A stretch of DNA of 64,000 nucleotides, from the NCBI GenBank assembly GCA_963736235.1, contig CAVTOR010000017.1:124001-188000 (forward strand). The letters run 5' to 3'. A program made the position numbers and the translations under genes. Of the stretch, positions 34,189-46,677 are shown piece by piece. Position 1 is the stretch's first letter; each line of letters starts with the position of its first letter. This stretch comes from CAVORB01 sp963736235. GTDB taxonomy: Bacteria; Pseudomonadota; Gammaproteobacteria; Chromatiales; Chromatiaceae. The notes under the pieces were generated by a model, which saw only the letters and a program-made list of their open reading frames with translations, had not been told where the DNA came from and did not search any database.

Positions 34189-37100
34189 ATGGGCTTCTCC
34201 AAGTTCTTCATCAACCGGCCCGAAGTTCGCCTTCGTCATCTCCATCGTCATCACCCTGGCGGGCGTGCTGGCGCTGATGGGCCTGCCGGTGGCGCAGTTC
34301 CCCGAGATCACCCCGCCGACGGTGAGCGTCACCACCCAGTACGCGGGCGCCAGCGCCGAGGTGGTGGAGCAGACCGTGGCCTCGCCCATCGAGCAGGAGG
34401 TCAACGGCGTGGAGGGCATGATCTACATGTCCTCCAAGTCGGACAACGACGGACGCTACAGCCTGACGGTCACCTTCGAGATCGGCACCGACGCCGACAT
34501 GGCCCAGGTCAAGGTGCAGAACCGGGTCTCCCAGGCCATGCCGTCGTTGCCCCAGGAGGTCCAGCGGCAGGGCGTGAAGACCGAGAAGCAGTCCACCAAC
34601 ATGCTGCTGATCGCCAACATCACCTCGCCCGAGGGGACCTACGATGCCCTGTACCTGAACAACTACGCCACCATCAACGTCAAGGACCCCCTCGGGCGCG
34701 TCAACGGCGTGGGCAAGGCGGAGATCCTGGGCGTCATGGACTACGGCATGCGGTTCTGGCTCAAGCCCGATCGCATGACCTCCCTGAACGTCACCGTCGC
34801 CGATATGCAGAACGCGGTGGCCCAGCAGAACGTGCAGGTCCCGGCGGGTCAGGTCGGGGCGCCGCCGGCACCCACCGACCAGCAGTTCCAGTACACGGTG
34901 ACCACCAAGGGCCGGCTCTCCGAGGTGGATGAGTTCGGCAACATCATCATCCGCATCGAGCCCGATGGCTCCGCCATTCGCGTCAAGGACGTGGCCAGGG
35001 TGGAGCTGGGCGCCCAGGCCTATTCCGCGTCGGGGCGCCTGGACGGAGCGCCTTCGGTCGTTCTGGCGGTCTACCAGACCCCGGACGCCAACGCGCTGTC
35101 CACCGCGGAGGCGGTGAAAGGGGCCTTGGCGGAGCTATCCGAGCGCTTCCCCGAGGACATGGAGGTCGAGGTACTCTACGACACCACCAACTTCGTCAAG
35201 GCCTCCATCGACGAGGTGATCGAGACCCTGATCATCGCGATCATGCTGGTCATCGCGGTGGTCTTCGTCTTTCTGGGCGATTGGCGCACCACCCTGATCC
35301 CCGGCATCGCCATTCCGGTGTCCCTGATCGGCACCTTCGCCGCCCTCGCGGTCTTCGGCTTCTCGCTCAACACCATCGTGCTGTTCGCCCTGATCCTGGC
35401 CATCGGCATCGTGGTGGACGACGCCATCATCGTAGTCGAGAACGTCCAGCGCCTGATGGACGAGGAGGACCTGGAACCCAAGGAGGCGACTGCCAAGGCC
35501 ATGGAGCAGGTGGGCGGTGCGGTCATCGCCACCACCCTGGTGCTGCTCGCGGTGTTCGTGCCCGTCGGCTTCATGCCCGGCATCACCGGCGAGCTCTACA
35601 AGCAGTTCGCCGTGACCATCTCGGTGGCGGTGGCCATCTCGTCCGTCAACGCGCTGACCCTGAGTCCGGCCCTGTGCGTGGTCCTGCTCAAGAAGGGGAG
35701 CCAGCCGATGTCCCTGCTGGCGGGTTTCAACCGCTGGTTCGAGCGCCTCACCGCGCGTTACACGGCCGGGGTCAGGCTCGTCATCAAGCGCGTGCTCATG
35801 GCCGTCGTCGTCTACGGCGCCCTGATCGTTGGAACGGTGTGGATGTTCGGCAACCTCCCTAGCGGCTTCCTGCCGGAGGAGGACCAGGGCTACTTCTTCA
35901 TGGAGGTCCAGCTGCCAGACGCCGCCTCCCTGACCCGCACCGAGGAGGTGCTGGGCCGGGTGGAGCAGCAGTTGCTGGAGGTCCCGGGCATCACCAACGT
36001 CATCTCGGTGGCGGGGTTCTCCCTGCTCAATTCCGCCTTCGGCTCCAACAGCGCCCTGGTCATCCCCATCCTGGCGCCCTGGGATCAGCGCAAGGAGCCG
36101 GACCTGCAGCTTCGTTCCATCGTCGGCAAGGTGCAGGAGATCGCGGCCCAGACCATCGATGCGCAGCTCATCCCCTTCGTGCCGCCAGCCATTCCCGGCC
36201 TCGGCAGTACGGGCGGCTTCTCCTTCGTGCTCCAGGACAAGACCGGCGGCAGCATTCAGGACTTCGCCTCCGTAATGCGCGGCTTCGTGGTCGAAGCCAA
36301 TGCCGATCCGGCCATCGACAACGCCTACAGCACCTTCCGCGCCGACGTGCCCATGCTGTTCCTGGAGGTCAACCGCGACAAGGTGCAGACCTTGGGTATC
36401 CCGATGACGGAGGTCTTCTCCACCCTGCAGGCCCAGCTCGGCTCCGTCTACATCAACGACTTCAACAAGTTCGGCCGCACCTGGCGGGTCATGGCGCAGG
36501 CGGAGGGGGACTTCCGCAACCAGCCGAGCGACATCGTGCGGCTGTTCGTGCGTAGCAAGGATGGGTCAATGGTACCCATGTCGACCATCGCGGAGGTCGA
36601 GTCCCAGACCGGACCCCAGATCATGTCACGCTACAATCTGTTCCGCTCGGCCGACATCTCGGGGGGGGCGGCGCCCGGCTACAGCTCGGGTCAGGCCATC
36701 GCGGCGATGGAGAAGACCGCCAAGGAGAGCCTGCCGGCGGGCTTCGGCTTCGAGTGGACCAGCATGTCCTACCAGGAGATCAAGGCGGCGGGCCAGGCGC
36801 CGATCATCTTCGGTCTGGCCCTGTTGTTCGTGTACCTGTTCCTGGTCGCCCAGTACGAGAGCTGGTCCGTACCCCTCGCGGTCATGCTCGCGGTGCCGGT
36901 GGCGGTGTTCGGCGCCCTGGGCACGGTCGGCGTGATGGGCATGGACGTGAACCTCTACACTCAGATCGGCCTGGTGATGCTCATCGGGCTCGCGGCCAAG
37001 AACGCCATCCTGATCGTGGAGTTCGCCAAGGAGCAGCGGGAGAACGAGGGCCTGTCCATCTTCGACGCAGCAGTCAAGGCCGCGCAACTGCGGTTTCGCG

Positions 37101-37339
37101 CGGTGATGATGACCGCCCTGTCCTTCATTCTCGGCATCATTCCGCTGGTGGTCGCCACGGGTGCCGGGGCGGGCTCGCGGGTCTCGCTCGGCACCGCGGT
37201 GATGGGCGGCATGCTGGCCGCGACGGTCGTTGGCACCCTGCTCATCCCGGTCATGTATTTCGTGGTGCAGGGTATTCGGGAGAGGGTGAAGGGAACCTCC
37301 AAGGCCGACCCCGCGTCTGTCCCGGCCCAGACGGAGTAG
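34189..37339 (+). CDS. RND efflux pump inner-membrane subunit (AcrB/MexB type), frameshifted near the start
   Basis: A proton-driven multidrug exporter of about 1050 residues. MGFSKFFINRP starts at 34189. One extra G near 34222 then shifts the frame, after which the true sequence (VISIVITLAGVLALMGLPVA, QFPEITPPTVSV) continues to the end. The transmembrane relay motif GIVVDDAIIVVENVQRLMDE contains the two Asp of TM4, and GLAAKNAILIVEFAKEQRE the Lys of TM10, as in AcrB. Without correction an internal start near 34265 would lose half of TM1. No outer-membrane factor gene follows, so the pump must borrow one. Confidence 0.9.
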
Positions 37340-37441
37340 GTAGCAGGTCCCACGGATCCGATCCCGCCACCACCACGCGGCGAGAGTCCGCCGACATGGG
37401 CGAAGGAGATGGCCTTTGGGAACCACTAGAGACGAATCGGT

Positions 37442-37918
37442 ATGCGCATACGGACAAGCTACTGCTGGCCGCTCTATCTCTTGTGCGGCACGCTTTTGGG
37501 AGTCCCGTTCGGCCTCCAGGCCGGTATCTTCAAGTGGGTGGATGAGGACGGCCGCGTGCATTTCTCGGACAGGCCGCCGGTGGAGGTCGACGCGGAAACG
37601 GTGCGGCTGCGGGAGATCAACACCTACGAAGAGGTCAGCATCGAGGACGGCAAGGACATGGGATCCAATCAGCCGCAAGTTGGCAAGGCGAAGAAAGTGG
37701 TCATGTACAGCGCCCCCTGGTGCGGGGTCTGCAAGCAGGCCAGGCAGTTCTTCAAGGCGCGGGGCATCCCCTTCCGGGAGATGGACGTGGAGCGCAGCAC
37801 CATGGCCCGGCGCGAGCTTGAGCGCATGAACGCCCGCGGGGTACCGGTGATCCTGGTCGGCGGGAAGCGCATGAACGGCTTTTCAGAGCAGCGGTTCATG
37901 GCGCTGTACGAAAACTAA
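37442..37918 (+). CDS. exported DUF4124-glutaredoxin-like protein
   Basis: A 158-residue protein in two parts. After a signal peptide (PLYLLCGTLLGVPFGLQA) comes a DUF4124 segment (GIFKWVDEDGRVHFSDRPP). From about residue 84 there is a glutaredoxin/thioredoxin fold: VVMYSAPWCGVCKQARQFFK with redox pair CGVC, MDVERSTMARRELERMNARG, then the cis-Pro segment VPVILVGGKRMNGF. Periplasmic thiol chemistry is expected. A Gly-Val pair between the cysteines differs from classic CPYC glutaredoxin. It stands alone. Confidence 0.85.
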   Translation: MRIRTSYCWPLYLLCGTLLGVPFGLQAGIFKWVDEDGRVHFSDRPPVEVDAETVRLREINTYEEVSIEDGKDMGSNQPQVGKAKKVVMYSAPWCGVCKQARQFFKARGIPFREMDVERSTMARRELERMNARGVPVILVGGKRMNGFSEQRFMALYEN

Positions 37919-37970
37919 CGCCGCGCTCGTTCCTTCTCCGTCCCCATCGCTCGCGGCGGCGCCGCAGAGA

Positions 37971-39293
37971 TCAATCGGATTGGGCGATGCGCGAGCCCCA
38001 GGAACGCGCCTCATCGAGGATGCCCGCCGGATCCAGGGTAAGGGGTTGTCCGTCGCGGATGAGCTGGCGTCCCGCCACCCAGACGTGGCGCACCTGATCG
38101 CGTCCAGCGGCGTAGACGAGCTGGGAGACGGGGTTGTACACGGGCTGGGTGTCCGGGTCCCGCAGATCGATGGCGACCATGTCCGCGGATTTCCCTGGCT
38201 CCAGCGAGCCGGTCTCGCCGTCCAGGCCGAGGGCCCTGGCGCCATTGATGGTGGCCATGCGCAGCGCCTGGCTGGCGGGGACGGCGGAGGCGGAGCCGGC
38301 CACCCCTTTTGCCAGCAGCGCCGCCGTCTGCATCTCGCCTAGGAGATCGAGATCGTTGTTGCTGGCCGCCCCGTCGGTGCCGAGCGCGACGTTCACCCCG
38401 GCATCGAGCAGGGCCGATACCGGGCAGAAGCCGCTGGCCAGCTTGAGGTTGGACTGCGGGCAATGCGCCACCGAGGCACCCGCCCGCGCCAGCTTCTCGA
38501 TCTCGCCCGGCTCGTGCTGGGTCATGTGCACCGCGACCAGGTTGGGTCCCAGCAGCCCCAGTCGCTCTAGGCGCGCAAGCGGGCGCTCGCCGTGGTCGCG
38601 CAACGACTGGACGATCTCGTCGCGGGTCTCGTGCAGGTGAATGTGGACCGGGACCTCCAGCTCGTCCGCCAGGGTGCGCAGCCGCTGCAGCGGGGCGTCC
38701 GAGACCGCGTAGGGCGAGTGGGGGGCGAAGGCGGTGCGGATCAGGGCGTGGTCGCGGTAGCGGTCGTGCAGCGCCAGCCCCTTGCGCAGGTATTCCTCGG
38801 GAGAATCGGCATAGCCCGTCGGGAAGTCCACCAGGATCATGCCGGCCACGGCGCGCATTCCCGCCTCGGCGGCGGCGCGGGCGGTGACCTCGGGATGGAA
38901 GTACATGTCGTTGAAGCAGACGGTGCCGCTCTTGAGCATCTCCAGTACGGCCAGGCGGGTTCCGGCGAGCACGAACTCCGGGTCCACCCAGCGTTGCTCC
39001 GCCGGCCAGATATGCTGGTTGAGCCAGGTCATCAGCGGCAGATCGTCCGCCAGCCCCCGCAGCAGGGTCATGGGCGCGTGGGTGTGGGCGTTGACGAATC
39101 CGGGGATGAGCACGTGCCCGGGCAAGTCGAGCTCGCGTTCGGCCTTGATCTCGATGCCAGCCTCGGCGCTGGGCAAAACGGCCTGGATGCGTCCACCGGA
39201 GACGGCGAGGCAATGGTCCTCGAGAACGCGGTCCTCTGCGTCCACCGGGAGTATCCACTGGGCGTGGATGATGAGTTCCGCTTGCATGTTCAT
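37971..39293 (-). CDS. mtaD: TRZ/ATZ-type amidohydrolase: 5'-methylthioadenosine/S-adenosylhomocysteine deaminase
   Basis: A 440-residue metal-dependent deaminase converting methylthioadenosine or S-adenosylhomocysteine to the inosine form. Metal and catalytic motifs: GFVNAHTHAPMTLLRGLADD, VHIHLHETRDE, AVHMTQHEPGEIEKLARAGA, SVAHCPQSNLKLASG and ALGTDGAASNNDLDLLGEMQ. ATG 39293 is used; ATG 39287 is two codons inside. Its divergent neighbour mtnA handles a later step of methionine salvage, which strengthens the assignment. The 71-base gap between the two must hold both promoters. Confidence 0.88.
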   Translation of the reverse strand: MNMQAELIIHAQWILPVDAEDRVLEDHCLAVSGGRIQAVLPSAEAGIEIKAERELDLPGHVLIPGFVNAHTHAPMTLLRGLADDLPLMTWLNQHIWPAEQRWVDPEFVLAGTRLAVLEMLKSGTVCFNDMYFHPEVTARAAAEAGMRAVAGMILVDFPTGYADSPEEYLRKGLALHDRYRDHALIRTAFAPHSPYAVSDAPLQRLRTLADELEVPVHIHLHETRDEIVQSLRDHGERPLARLERLGLLGPNLVAVHMTQHEPGEIEKLARAGASVAHCPQSNLKLASGFCPVSALLDAGVNVALGTDGAASNNDLDLLGEMQTAALLAKGVAGSASAVPASQALRMATINGARALGLDGETGSLEPGKSADMVAIDLRDPDTQPVYNPVSQLVYAAGRDQVRHVWVAGRQLIRDGQPLTLDPAGILDEARSWGSRIAQSD

Positions 39294-39364
39294 CCGCAGA
39301 TTTTGGCTTGAGTCCTCGGTCGACCCGCTCACAATAGACGCGAATTTGCCACACGGAGCCACGC

Positions 39365-40432
39365 ATGGAAACCCGCACACTCCCGGAGCCGAGCCCTGAC
39401 AATGCCGTGGTCTGGCACGAAGGGCGCCTGTATCTCCTCGACCAACGTCACCTGCCCGGACGCGCCGAGTTCCTGCCCCTCGCAAACGCCGAGGTCACCG
39501 CGAGGGCGATCACTGACATGGTGGTGCGGGGAGCACCGGCTATCGGCATCACCGCCGCGTACGGCGTGGTGCTGGCGGCGCGCGAGCGCTATGCGGAGCG
39601 CGGGAGCGGATGGCGTTCGGCGATGGCCCCGGATCTGGCGACGCTGGCCGCCTCGCGGCCCACGGCGGTCAACCTTTTCTGGGCCCTCGAGCGCATGGCG
39701 GAGGCGATGGAGCGGATCGGTGACGGCGATCCGGTGCCGGGACTGCTGGCCGCGGCCCGCGACATCCATGCTGAGGACCGCGCGGGAAACCTCCGCATGG
39801 GCGAACTCGGCGCGGCGCTGGTCTCGGGTCCGACCGAGGTCATTACCCACTGCAACGCCGGCGCGCTGGCCACTGGCGGCTACGGCACCGCGCTCGGGGT
39901 GATCCGCAGCGCCTTCGCGGCCGGAAATATCACGCGCGTCTACGCCGACGAGACCCGTCCCTGGATGCAGGGCTCGCGCCTCACCGCCTGGGAGCTTCAG
40001 CACTCGGGCATCCCGGTGACGGTCCAGGCGGACGGAGCGGCCGCGAGCCTGATGGCCGAGGGCCGGGTCGGGTGGGTCATCGTCGGCTCCGATCGCATCG
40101 CCGCCAACGGCGATGTGGCCAACAAGATCGGCACCTACGGGCTCGCGGTCCTGGCCCGCCACCACGGGGTCAGGTTCATGGTCGCCGCGCCAACATCCAC
40201 GTTGGACCTGGAGGTGCCCAGTGGCCGGGAGATACCGATCGAGGAACGCGATCCGGACGAGGTGCTTTCTTGCGGCGGAAGGCGTCTCGGGGCCGAGGGG
40301 GCAACGGCCCGCAACCCGGTGTTCGACGTCACGCCCGCCGCCCTGGTGGACGCGATCGTCACGGAGCGAGGCGTGGTCGAGGCACCCGATGCGGACAAGC
40401 TGCGGGCCTTGATGCTGGACCGGACGAGATAG
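39365..40432 (+). CDS. mtnA: S-methyl-5-thioribose-1-phosphate isomerase
   Basis: A 355-residue isomerase converting methylthioribose-1-phosphate to methylthioribulose-1-phosphate in methionine salvage. It belongs to the eIF2B-alpha-like fold. Seen: ITDMVVRGAPAIGITAAYGV, the catalytic Cys in ITHCNAGALATGGYGTALGV, the catalytic Asp in VGSDRIAANGDVANKIGTY, and PTSTLDLEVPSGREIPIEER. Full family length. No other mtn genes (mtnB-D) lie in the window. Confidence 0.93.
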   Translation: METRTLPEPSPDNAVVWHEGRLYLLDQRHLPGRAEFLPLANAEVTARAITDMVVRGAPAIGITAAYGVVLAARERYAERGSGWRSAMAPDLATLAASRPTAVNLFWALERMAEAMERIGDGDPVPGLLAAARDIHAEDRAGNLRMGELGAALVSGPTEVITHCNAGALATGGYGTALGVIRSAFAAGNITRVYADETRPWMQGSRLTAWELQHSGIPVTVQADGAAASLMAEGRVGWVIVGSDRIAANGDVANKIGTYGLAVLARHHGVRFMVAAPTSTLDLEVPSGREIPIEERDPDEVLSCGGRRLGAEGATARNPVFDVTPAALVDAIVTERGVVEAPDADKLRALMLDRTR

Positions 40433-40541
40433 CAACGGCGGGGCCGCCCCACAGAGGTTCCTGGGTGCTCGAATGTCCAACCGTTCGTGCCCGTAAGCCC
40501 GCCGCGTGATACAATTTCCGCTTTTACGCCAAGTCCAATCA

Positions 40542-40560
40542 GGCCGCCTCTGAGGCGGCC
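40542..40560. promoter_or_regulatory. hairpin in the mtnA-gyrA gap
   Basis: GGCCGCCT-CTG-AGGCGGCC forms an 8-bp GC-rich stem with a 3-base loop, ending 23 bases before the gyrA ATG. No T-run follows, so it is not a canonical terminator. It may lie in the gyrA leader. Confidence 0.6.
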
Positions 40561-40583
40561 CCACACCTCGGTTCGTCACGCCC

Positions 40584-43166
<2,583 letters not shown>

Positions 43167-43204
43167 ATTCAGTGAAATAAACATGATACGGCGGAGAGTT
43201 GATC

Positions 43205-44290
43205 ATGACTCGAGCTTTTAATTTCAGCGCCGGTCCGGCGATGCTGCCCGAGGCGGTGCTGCGCCAGGCGCAGGAAGAGATGCTGGACTGGCATGGCAGC
43301 GGCATGTGCGTCACCGAAATGAGCCACCGCGGCAAGGAGTTCATGTCGATCGCGGAGCAGGCCGAGGCGGACTTGCGCGAGCTGCTGGAGGTGCCGGCGG
43401 GCTACAAGGTGCTGTTCCTGCAGGGCGGGGCTTCCAGCCAGTTCGCGATGGTGCCGATGAACCTGCTGCGGGGAGGCGATACTGCGGACTACATCAACAC
43501 CGGCTCCTGGTCCAAGAAGGCCATCGCCGAGGCCCGGCGATATTGCACGGTCAATGTCGCGGCGTCGACCGAGGAGAGCAGGTTCACCACGGTTCCGGCC
43601 CAGGGTGAGCTAGACCTGAGCGCGCGACGCGGCCTATGTCCACTACACCCCGAACGAGACCATCGAGGGCGTGGAGTTCCCCTACATTCCGGATACCGGC
43701 GGCAAACCCCTGGTGGCGGACATGTCGTCCACCATCCTGTCGCGCCCGATCGATGTCTCCCGCTTCGGCGTGATCTACGCGGGCGCCCAGAAGAACATCG
43801 GACCGGCGGGGCTGACCATCGTCATCGTGCGCGAGGACCTGATCGGGCAGCCCCTCGACGGGCACGCCGGCCATGTTCGACTACAAGACCCATGCCGATA
43901 ACGGCTCCATGTACAACACGCCGCCCACCTACGCCTGGTATCTGGCGGGGCTGGTGTTCAAGTGGCTCAAGGAACAAGGGCGGCTTGGACAGCATGGCCG
44001 TGATCAACGAGCGCAAGGCGGAGACCCTGTATGACGCCATCGACGGTTCGGATTTCTACGCCAACCCGGTGGATCCCGACTGCCGCTCCTGGATGAATGT
44101 GCCCTTCACTCTGGCCAATCCGGAGCTGGACGCCATGTTTCTCTGCCGAGGCCAAGGAGGCGGGTCTGGTGACCCTAAGGGCCACCGCTCGGTGGGCGGG
44201 ATGCGCGCCAGCATCTACAACGCCATGCCGGAGGCGGGGGTCCAGGCCCTGGTCGATTTCATGGCCGAGTTCGAGCGCAAATACGGCTGA
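43205..44290 (+). CDS. serC: phosphoserine aminotransferase, multiply frameshifted
   Basis: The PLP enzyme converting 3-phosphohydroxypyruvate to phosphoserine, also used in pyridoxal phosphate synthesis. The start RAFNFSAGPAMLPEAVLRQA and KVLFLQGGASSQFAMVPMNL are in frame. An extra base near 43625 moves the gene to a second frame (YVHYTPNETIEGVEFPYIPD, AGAQKNIGPAGLTIVIVRED with the PLP Lys). Further extra bases sit near 43863, 43980 and 44144, and one is missing near 44177, returning to the first frame for GHRSVGGMRASIYNAMPEAG. With corrections the length is about 360 residues, as expected. Residue conservation is high throughout, so sequence error is more likely than inactivation. ATG 43205 has GGAGAG upstream. 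Confidence 0.85.
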   Translation: MTRAFNFSAGPAMLPEAVLRQAQEEMLDWHGSGMCVTEMSHRGKEFMSIAEQAEADLRELLEVPAGYKVLFLQGGASSQFAMVPMNLLRGGDTADYINTGSWSKKAIAEARRYCTVNVAASTEESRFTTVPAQGELDLSARRGLCPLHPERDHRGRGVPLHSGYRRQTPGGGHVVHHPVAPDRCLPLRRDLRGRPEEHRTGGADHRHRARGPDRAAPRRARRPCSTTRPMPITAPCTTRRPPTPGIWRGWCSSGSRNKGGLDSMAVINERKAETLYDAIDGSDFYANPVDPDCRSWMNVPFTLANPELDAMFLCRGQGGGSGDPKGHRSVGGMRASIYNAMPEAGVQALVDFMAEFERKYG

Positions 44291-44402
44291 TCCAAGGGCG
44301 AGTTTACGATGGCACGTCGGGGGTCGAGCGAATCGTCCGCGTCCGGGGTCGTTCGTGCTTCTTTCCTGAGTGATTCCAAACTTCGCATAGAAGTTGAGAA
44401 AA

Positions 44403-45581
44403 ATGTTTAAGATACTGACTTTAAATAATATTTCAGTTGCTGGTCTCGACCGGCTGCCGCGTGAAAACTACGAGGTCGCCTCGGAGATCGCCCATCCGGA
44501 CGCGATCCTGGTGCGCTCGGCGAACATGCACGACATGGAGATCCCCGATACGGTCAAGGCCATCGGCCGGGCCGGCGCCGGGGTCAACAACATCCCGGTA
44601 GCCCGCATGAGCGAGCGCGGCGTGCCGGTTTTCAATGCTCCGGGGGCTAATGCCAATGCGGTCAAGGAGCTGGTGATTGCCGGAATGCTGTTGGCGGCGC
44701 GCAATATCGCTCAGGCCTGGGGCTTTGCGCGCGGTCTTGCGGGCGACGACGAGGCCATTCACAAGGCGGTCGAGAGCGGCAAGAAGCAGTTCGTCGGCTT
44801 CGAGCTGCCGGGCCGTACGCTGGGGGTCATCGGCCTCGGCGCCATCGGCGTGCAGGTGGCCAATGCCGCCAGGGCGCTAGGGATGCGGGTGATCGGTTAC
44901 GACCCGACCATCACGGTGCAGCGGGCCTGGCAGCTGGAGTCGGATGTCGAGCAGGCGCTGAGCGTGGACGACCTGGTCTCCCGCTCGGATTTCATCAGCT
45001 TCCACGTGCCCTTGACGGACGAAACCCGCGACATGATCAACGCGGACCGCCTCAAGCATATGAAGAAGGGCGGTGTGCTGCTGAACTTCGCGCGCAACGG
45101 CATCATCGACGATGCCGCGGTGGTGGCGGCCCTGGACGCGGGAAGGCTCTATGCCTACGTGTGCGACTTCCCCGGCAACCTGCTCAAGGATCACCCGCGG
45201 GTGGTGACCCTGCCCCATATCGGCGCCTCGACGCGGGAGGCGGAGGAGAACTGCGCCGTCATGGTGGCGGACCAGGTCCGTGACTGGCTGGAAGACGGCA
45301 ATATCCACAATTCCGTCAATTTCCCCGAGATCAACCTGCCGCGAAACGGCGGCTACCGGATCGCGGTGGTCAACAGCAACGTGCCCAACATGGTCGGTCA
45401 GATCTCCACCGATCTGGCCGAGACCAATCTGAACATACTGGACATGCTCAATCGGTCCCGGGGCGACATCGCCGTTACCCTGATCGATGTCGATCAGCGC
45501 ATTCCGAAAGAGACGGTGGCCCGCATCCGCGGTATCAAGGGCGTCCTCTCGGTGCGCTGTCTCGGCTGCGATAAGGAATGA
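44403..45581 (+). CDS. serA: D-3-phosphoglycerate dehydrogenase
   Basis: A 392-residue NAD-dependent dehydrogenase for the first step of serine synthesis. Seen: AIGRAGAGVNNIPVARMSER, the NAD-binding loop LGVIGLGAIGVQVANAARAL, a catalytic Arg in LLNFARNGIIDDAAVVAALD, and His in VTLPHIGASTREAEENCAVM. The C-terminus is an ACT domain (RIAVVNSNVPNMVGQISTDL, AETNLNILDMLNRSRGDIA), the usual serine-sensing module. ATG 44403 is used; an in-frame TTG lies three codons upstream. It sits between serC and pheA. Confidence 0.92.
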   Translation: MFKILTLNNISVAGLDRLPRENYEVASEIAHPDAILVRSANMHDMEIPDTVKAIGRAGAGVNNIPVARMSERGVPVFNAPGANANAVKELVIAGMLLAARNIAQAWGFARGLAGDDEAIHKAVESGKKQFVGFELPGRTLGVIGLGAIGVQVANAARALGMRVIGYDPTITVQRAWQLESDVEQALSVDDLVSRSDFISFHVPLTDETRDMINADRLKHMKKGGVLLNFARNGIIDDAAVVAALDAGRLYAYVCDFPGNLLKDHPRVVTLPHIGASTREAEENCAVMVADQVRDWLEDGNIHNSVNFPEINLPRNGGYRIAVVNSNVPNMVGQISTDLAETNLNILDMLNRSRGDIAVTLIDVDQRIPKETVARIRGIKGVLSVRCLGCDKE

Positions 45582-45594
45582 CGGTCCCAGGCGA

Positions 45595-46677
45595 ATGACC
45601 TCGGAGGACCCGCTCTCCCAGGTGCGCGAGCGCATCGACGCCGTCGACCGGGAGATTCTGCGCCTGATCAGCGAGCGCGCGGCCTGCGCCAAGCAGGTCG
45701 CGGACATCAAGGCCGCCAACGGCGACGCCCAGTTCTACCGACCGGAGCGTGAGGCGGCCATTCTGCGCCGGATCAAGGAGCGGAATCCAGGGCCGCTCGG
45801 CGACGAGGAGATGGCGCGCCTGTTTCGCGAGATCATGTCCGCCTGCCTTGCCCTAGAGCAGCCCCTTTCGGTCGCCTTCCTCGGCCCCGCCGGCACCTTC
45901 ACCCAGGCGGCGGCGCTCAAGCACTTCGGTCACTCGGTCCGGACCCTCCCGCTCGGAGACATCGCCGAGATCTTCCGCGAGGTGGAGGCAGGCTCCGCGC
46001 ATTTTGGCGTTGTGCCGGTGGAGAACTCCACGGAGGGCGTGATCAGCCACACCCTCGATATGTTCATGCGCTCGCCCCTGCGCATCGCGGGAGAGGTCAG
46101 CCTGCGCATCCATCATCACCTGATGAGCCGGGAGCGTGGCGGTGGAGGCGGTCAGGACCGTCTACTCGCACCAGCAGTCCCTGGCCCAGTGTCGGGGCTG
46201 GCTCGACCGACACCTTCCCCACGCTGAGCGGATCGCGGTCGGCAGCAACGCCGAGGCGGCGCGTCTGGCGGCGGGGCAGGCGGGCAGCGCCGCGGTGGGC
46301 GCGGAGGCGGCCGCGGAGATCTATGATCTCGATATCCTTTTGGCCGCATCGAGGACGAGCCCGGCAACACCACCCGTTTCTTGGTCATCGGCAAGGAGGA
46401 CGTGCCGGCGAGCGGCGACGACAAGACCAGCCTGCTGCTTTCCTGCCGGAACGAGGCGGGGGGCTTGCATGCCCTGCTCGATCCGCTGGCGGAGCATGGG
46501 ATCAGCATGACTCGTATCGAGTCGCGCCCATCGCGGAGAGGGGTGTGGGACTATGTCTTCTTCATCGACATCCTCGGTCATCGGGATGAAGACAGGGTTG
46601 CGAGGGCCTTGGGAAGTCTTCAGAAACAATCCCTTCTTTTCAAGATCCTAGGATCATATCCTCAGGCGGTACTGTAA
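45595..46677 (+). CDS. pheA: bifunctional chorismate mutase/prephenate dehydratase, frameshifted
   Basis: Makes phenylpyruvate from chorismate for phenylalanine. The AroQ mutase domain (VRERIDAVDREILRLISERA) is followed by the dehydratase domain (VAFLGPAGTFTQAAALKHFG, FGVVPVENSTEGVISHTLDM) and an ACT domain (LLLSCRNEAGGLHALLDPLA, ISMTRIESRPS). An extra G near 46138 puts residues AVEAVRTVYSHQQSLAQCRG and onward in another frame. A base missing near 46345 restores the first frame at RIEDEPGNTTRFLVIGKED. Corrected length is about 360 residues, normal for the family. The stop is followed directly by hisC. Confidence 0.88.

Noticed and set aside
44291..44402. Extra small gene between serC and serA
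   Set aside because: The frame there is an extension of the shifted serC reading and has no start signal or motif.
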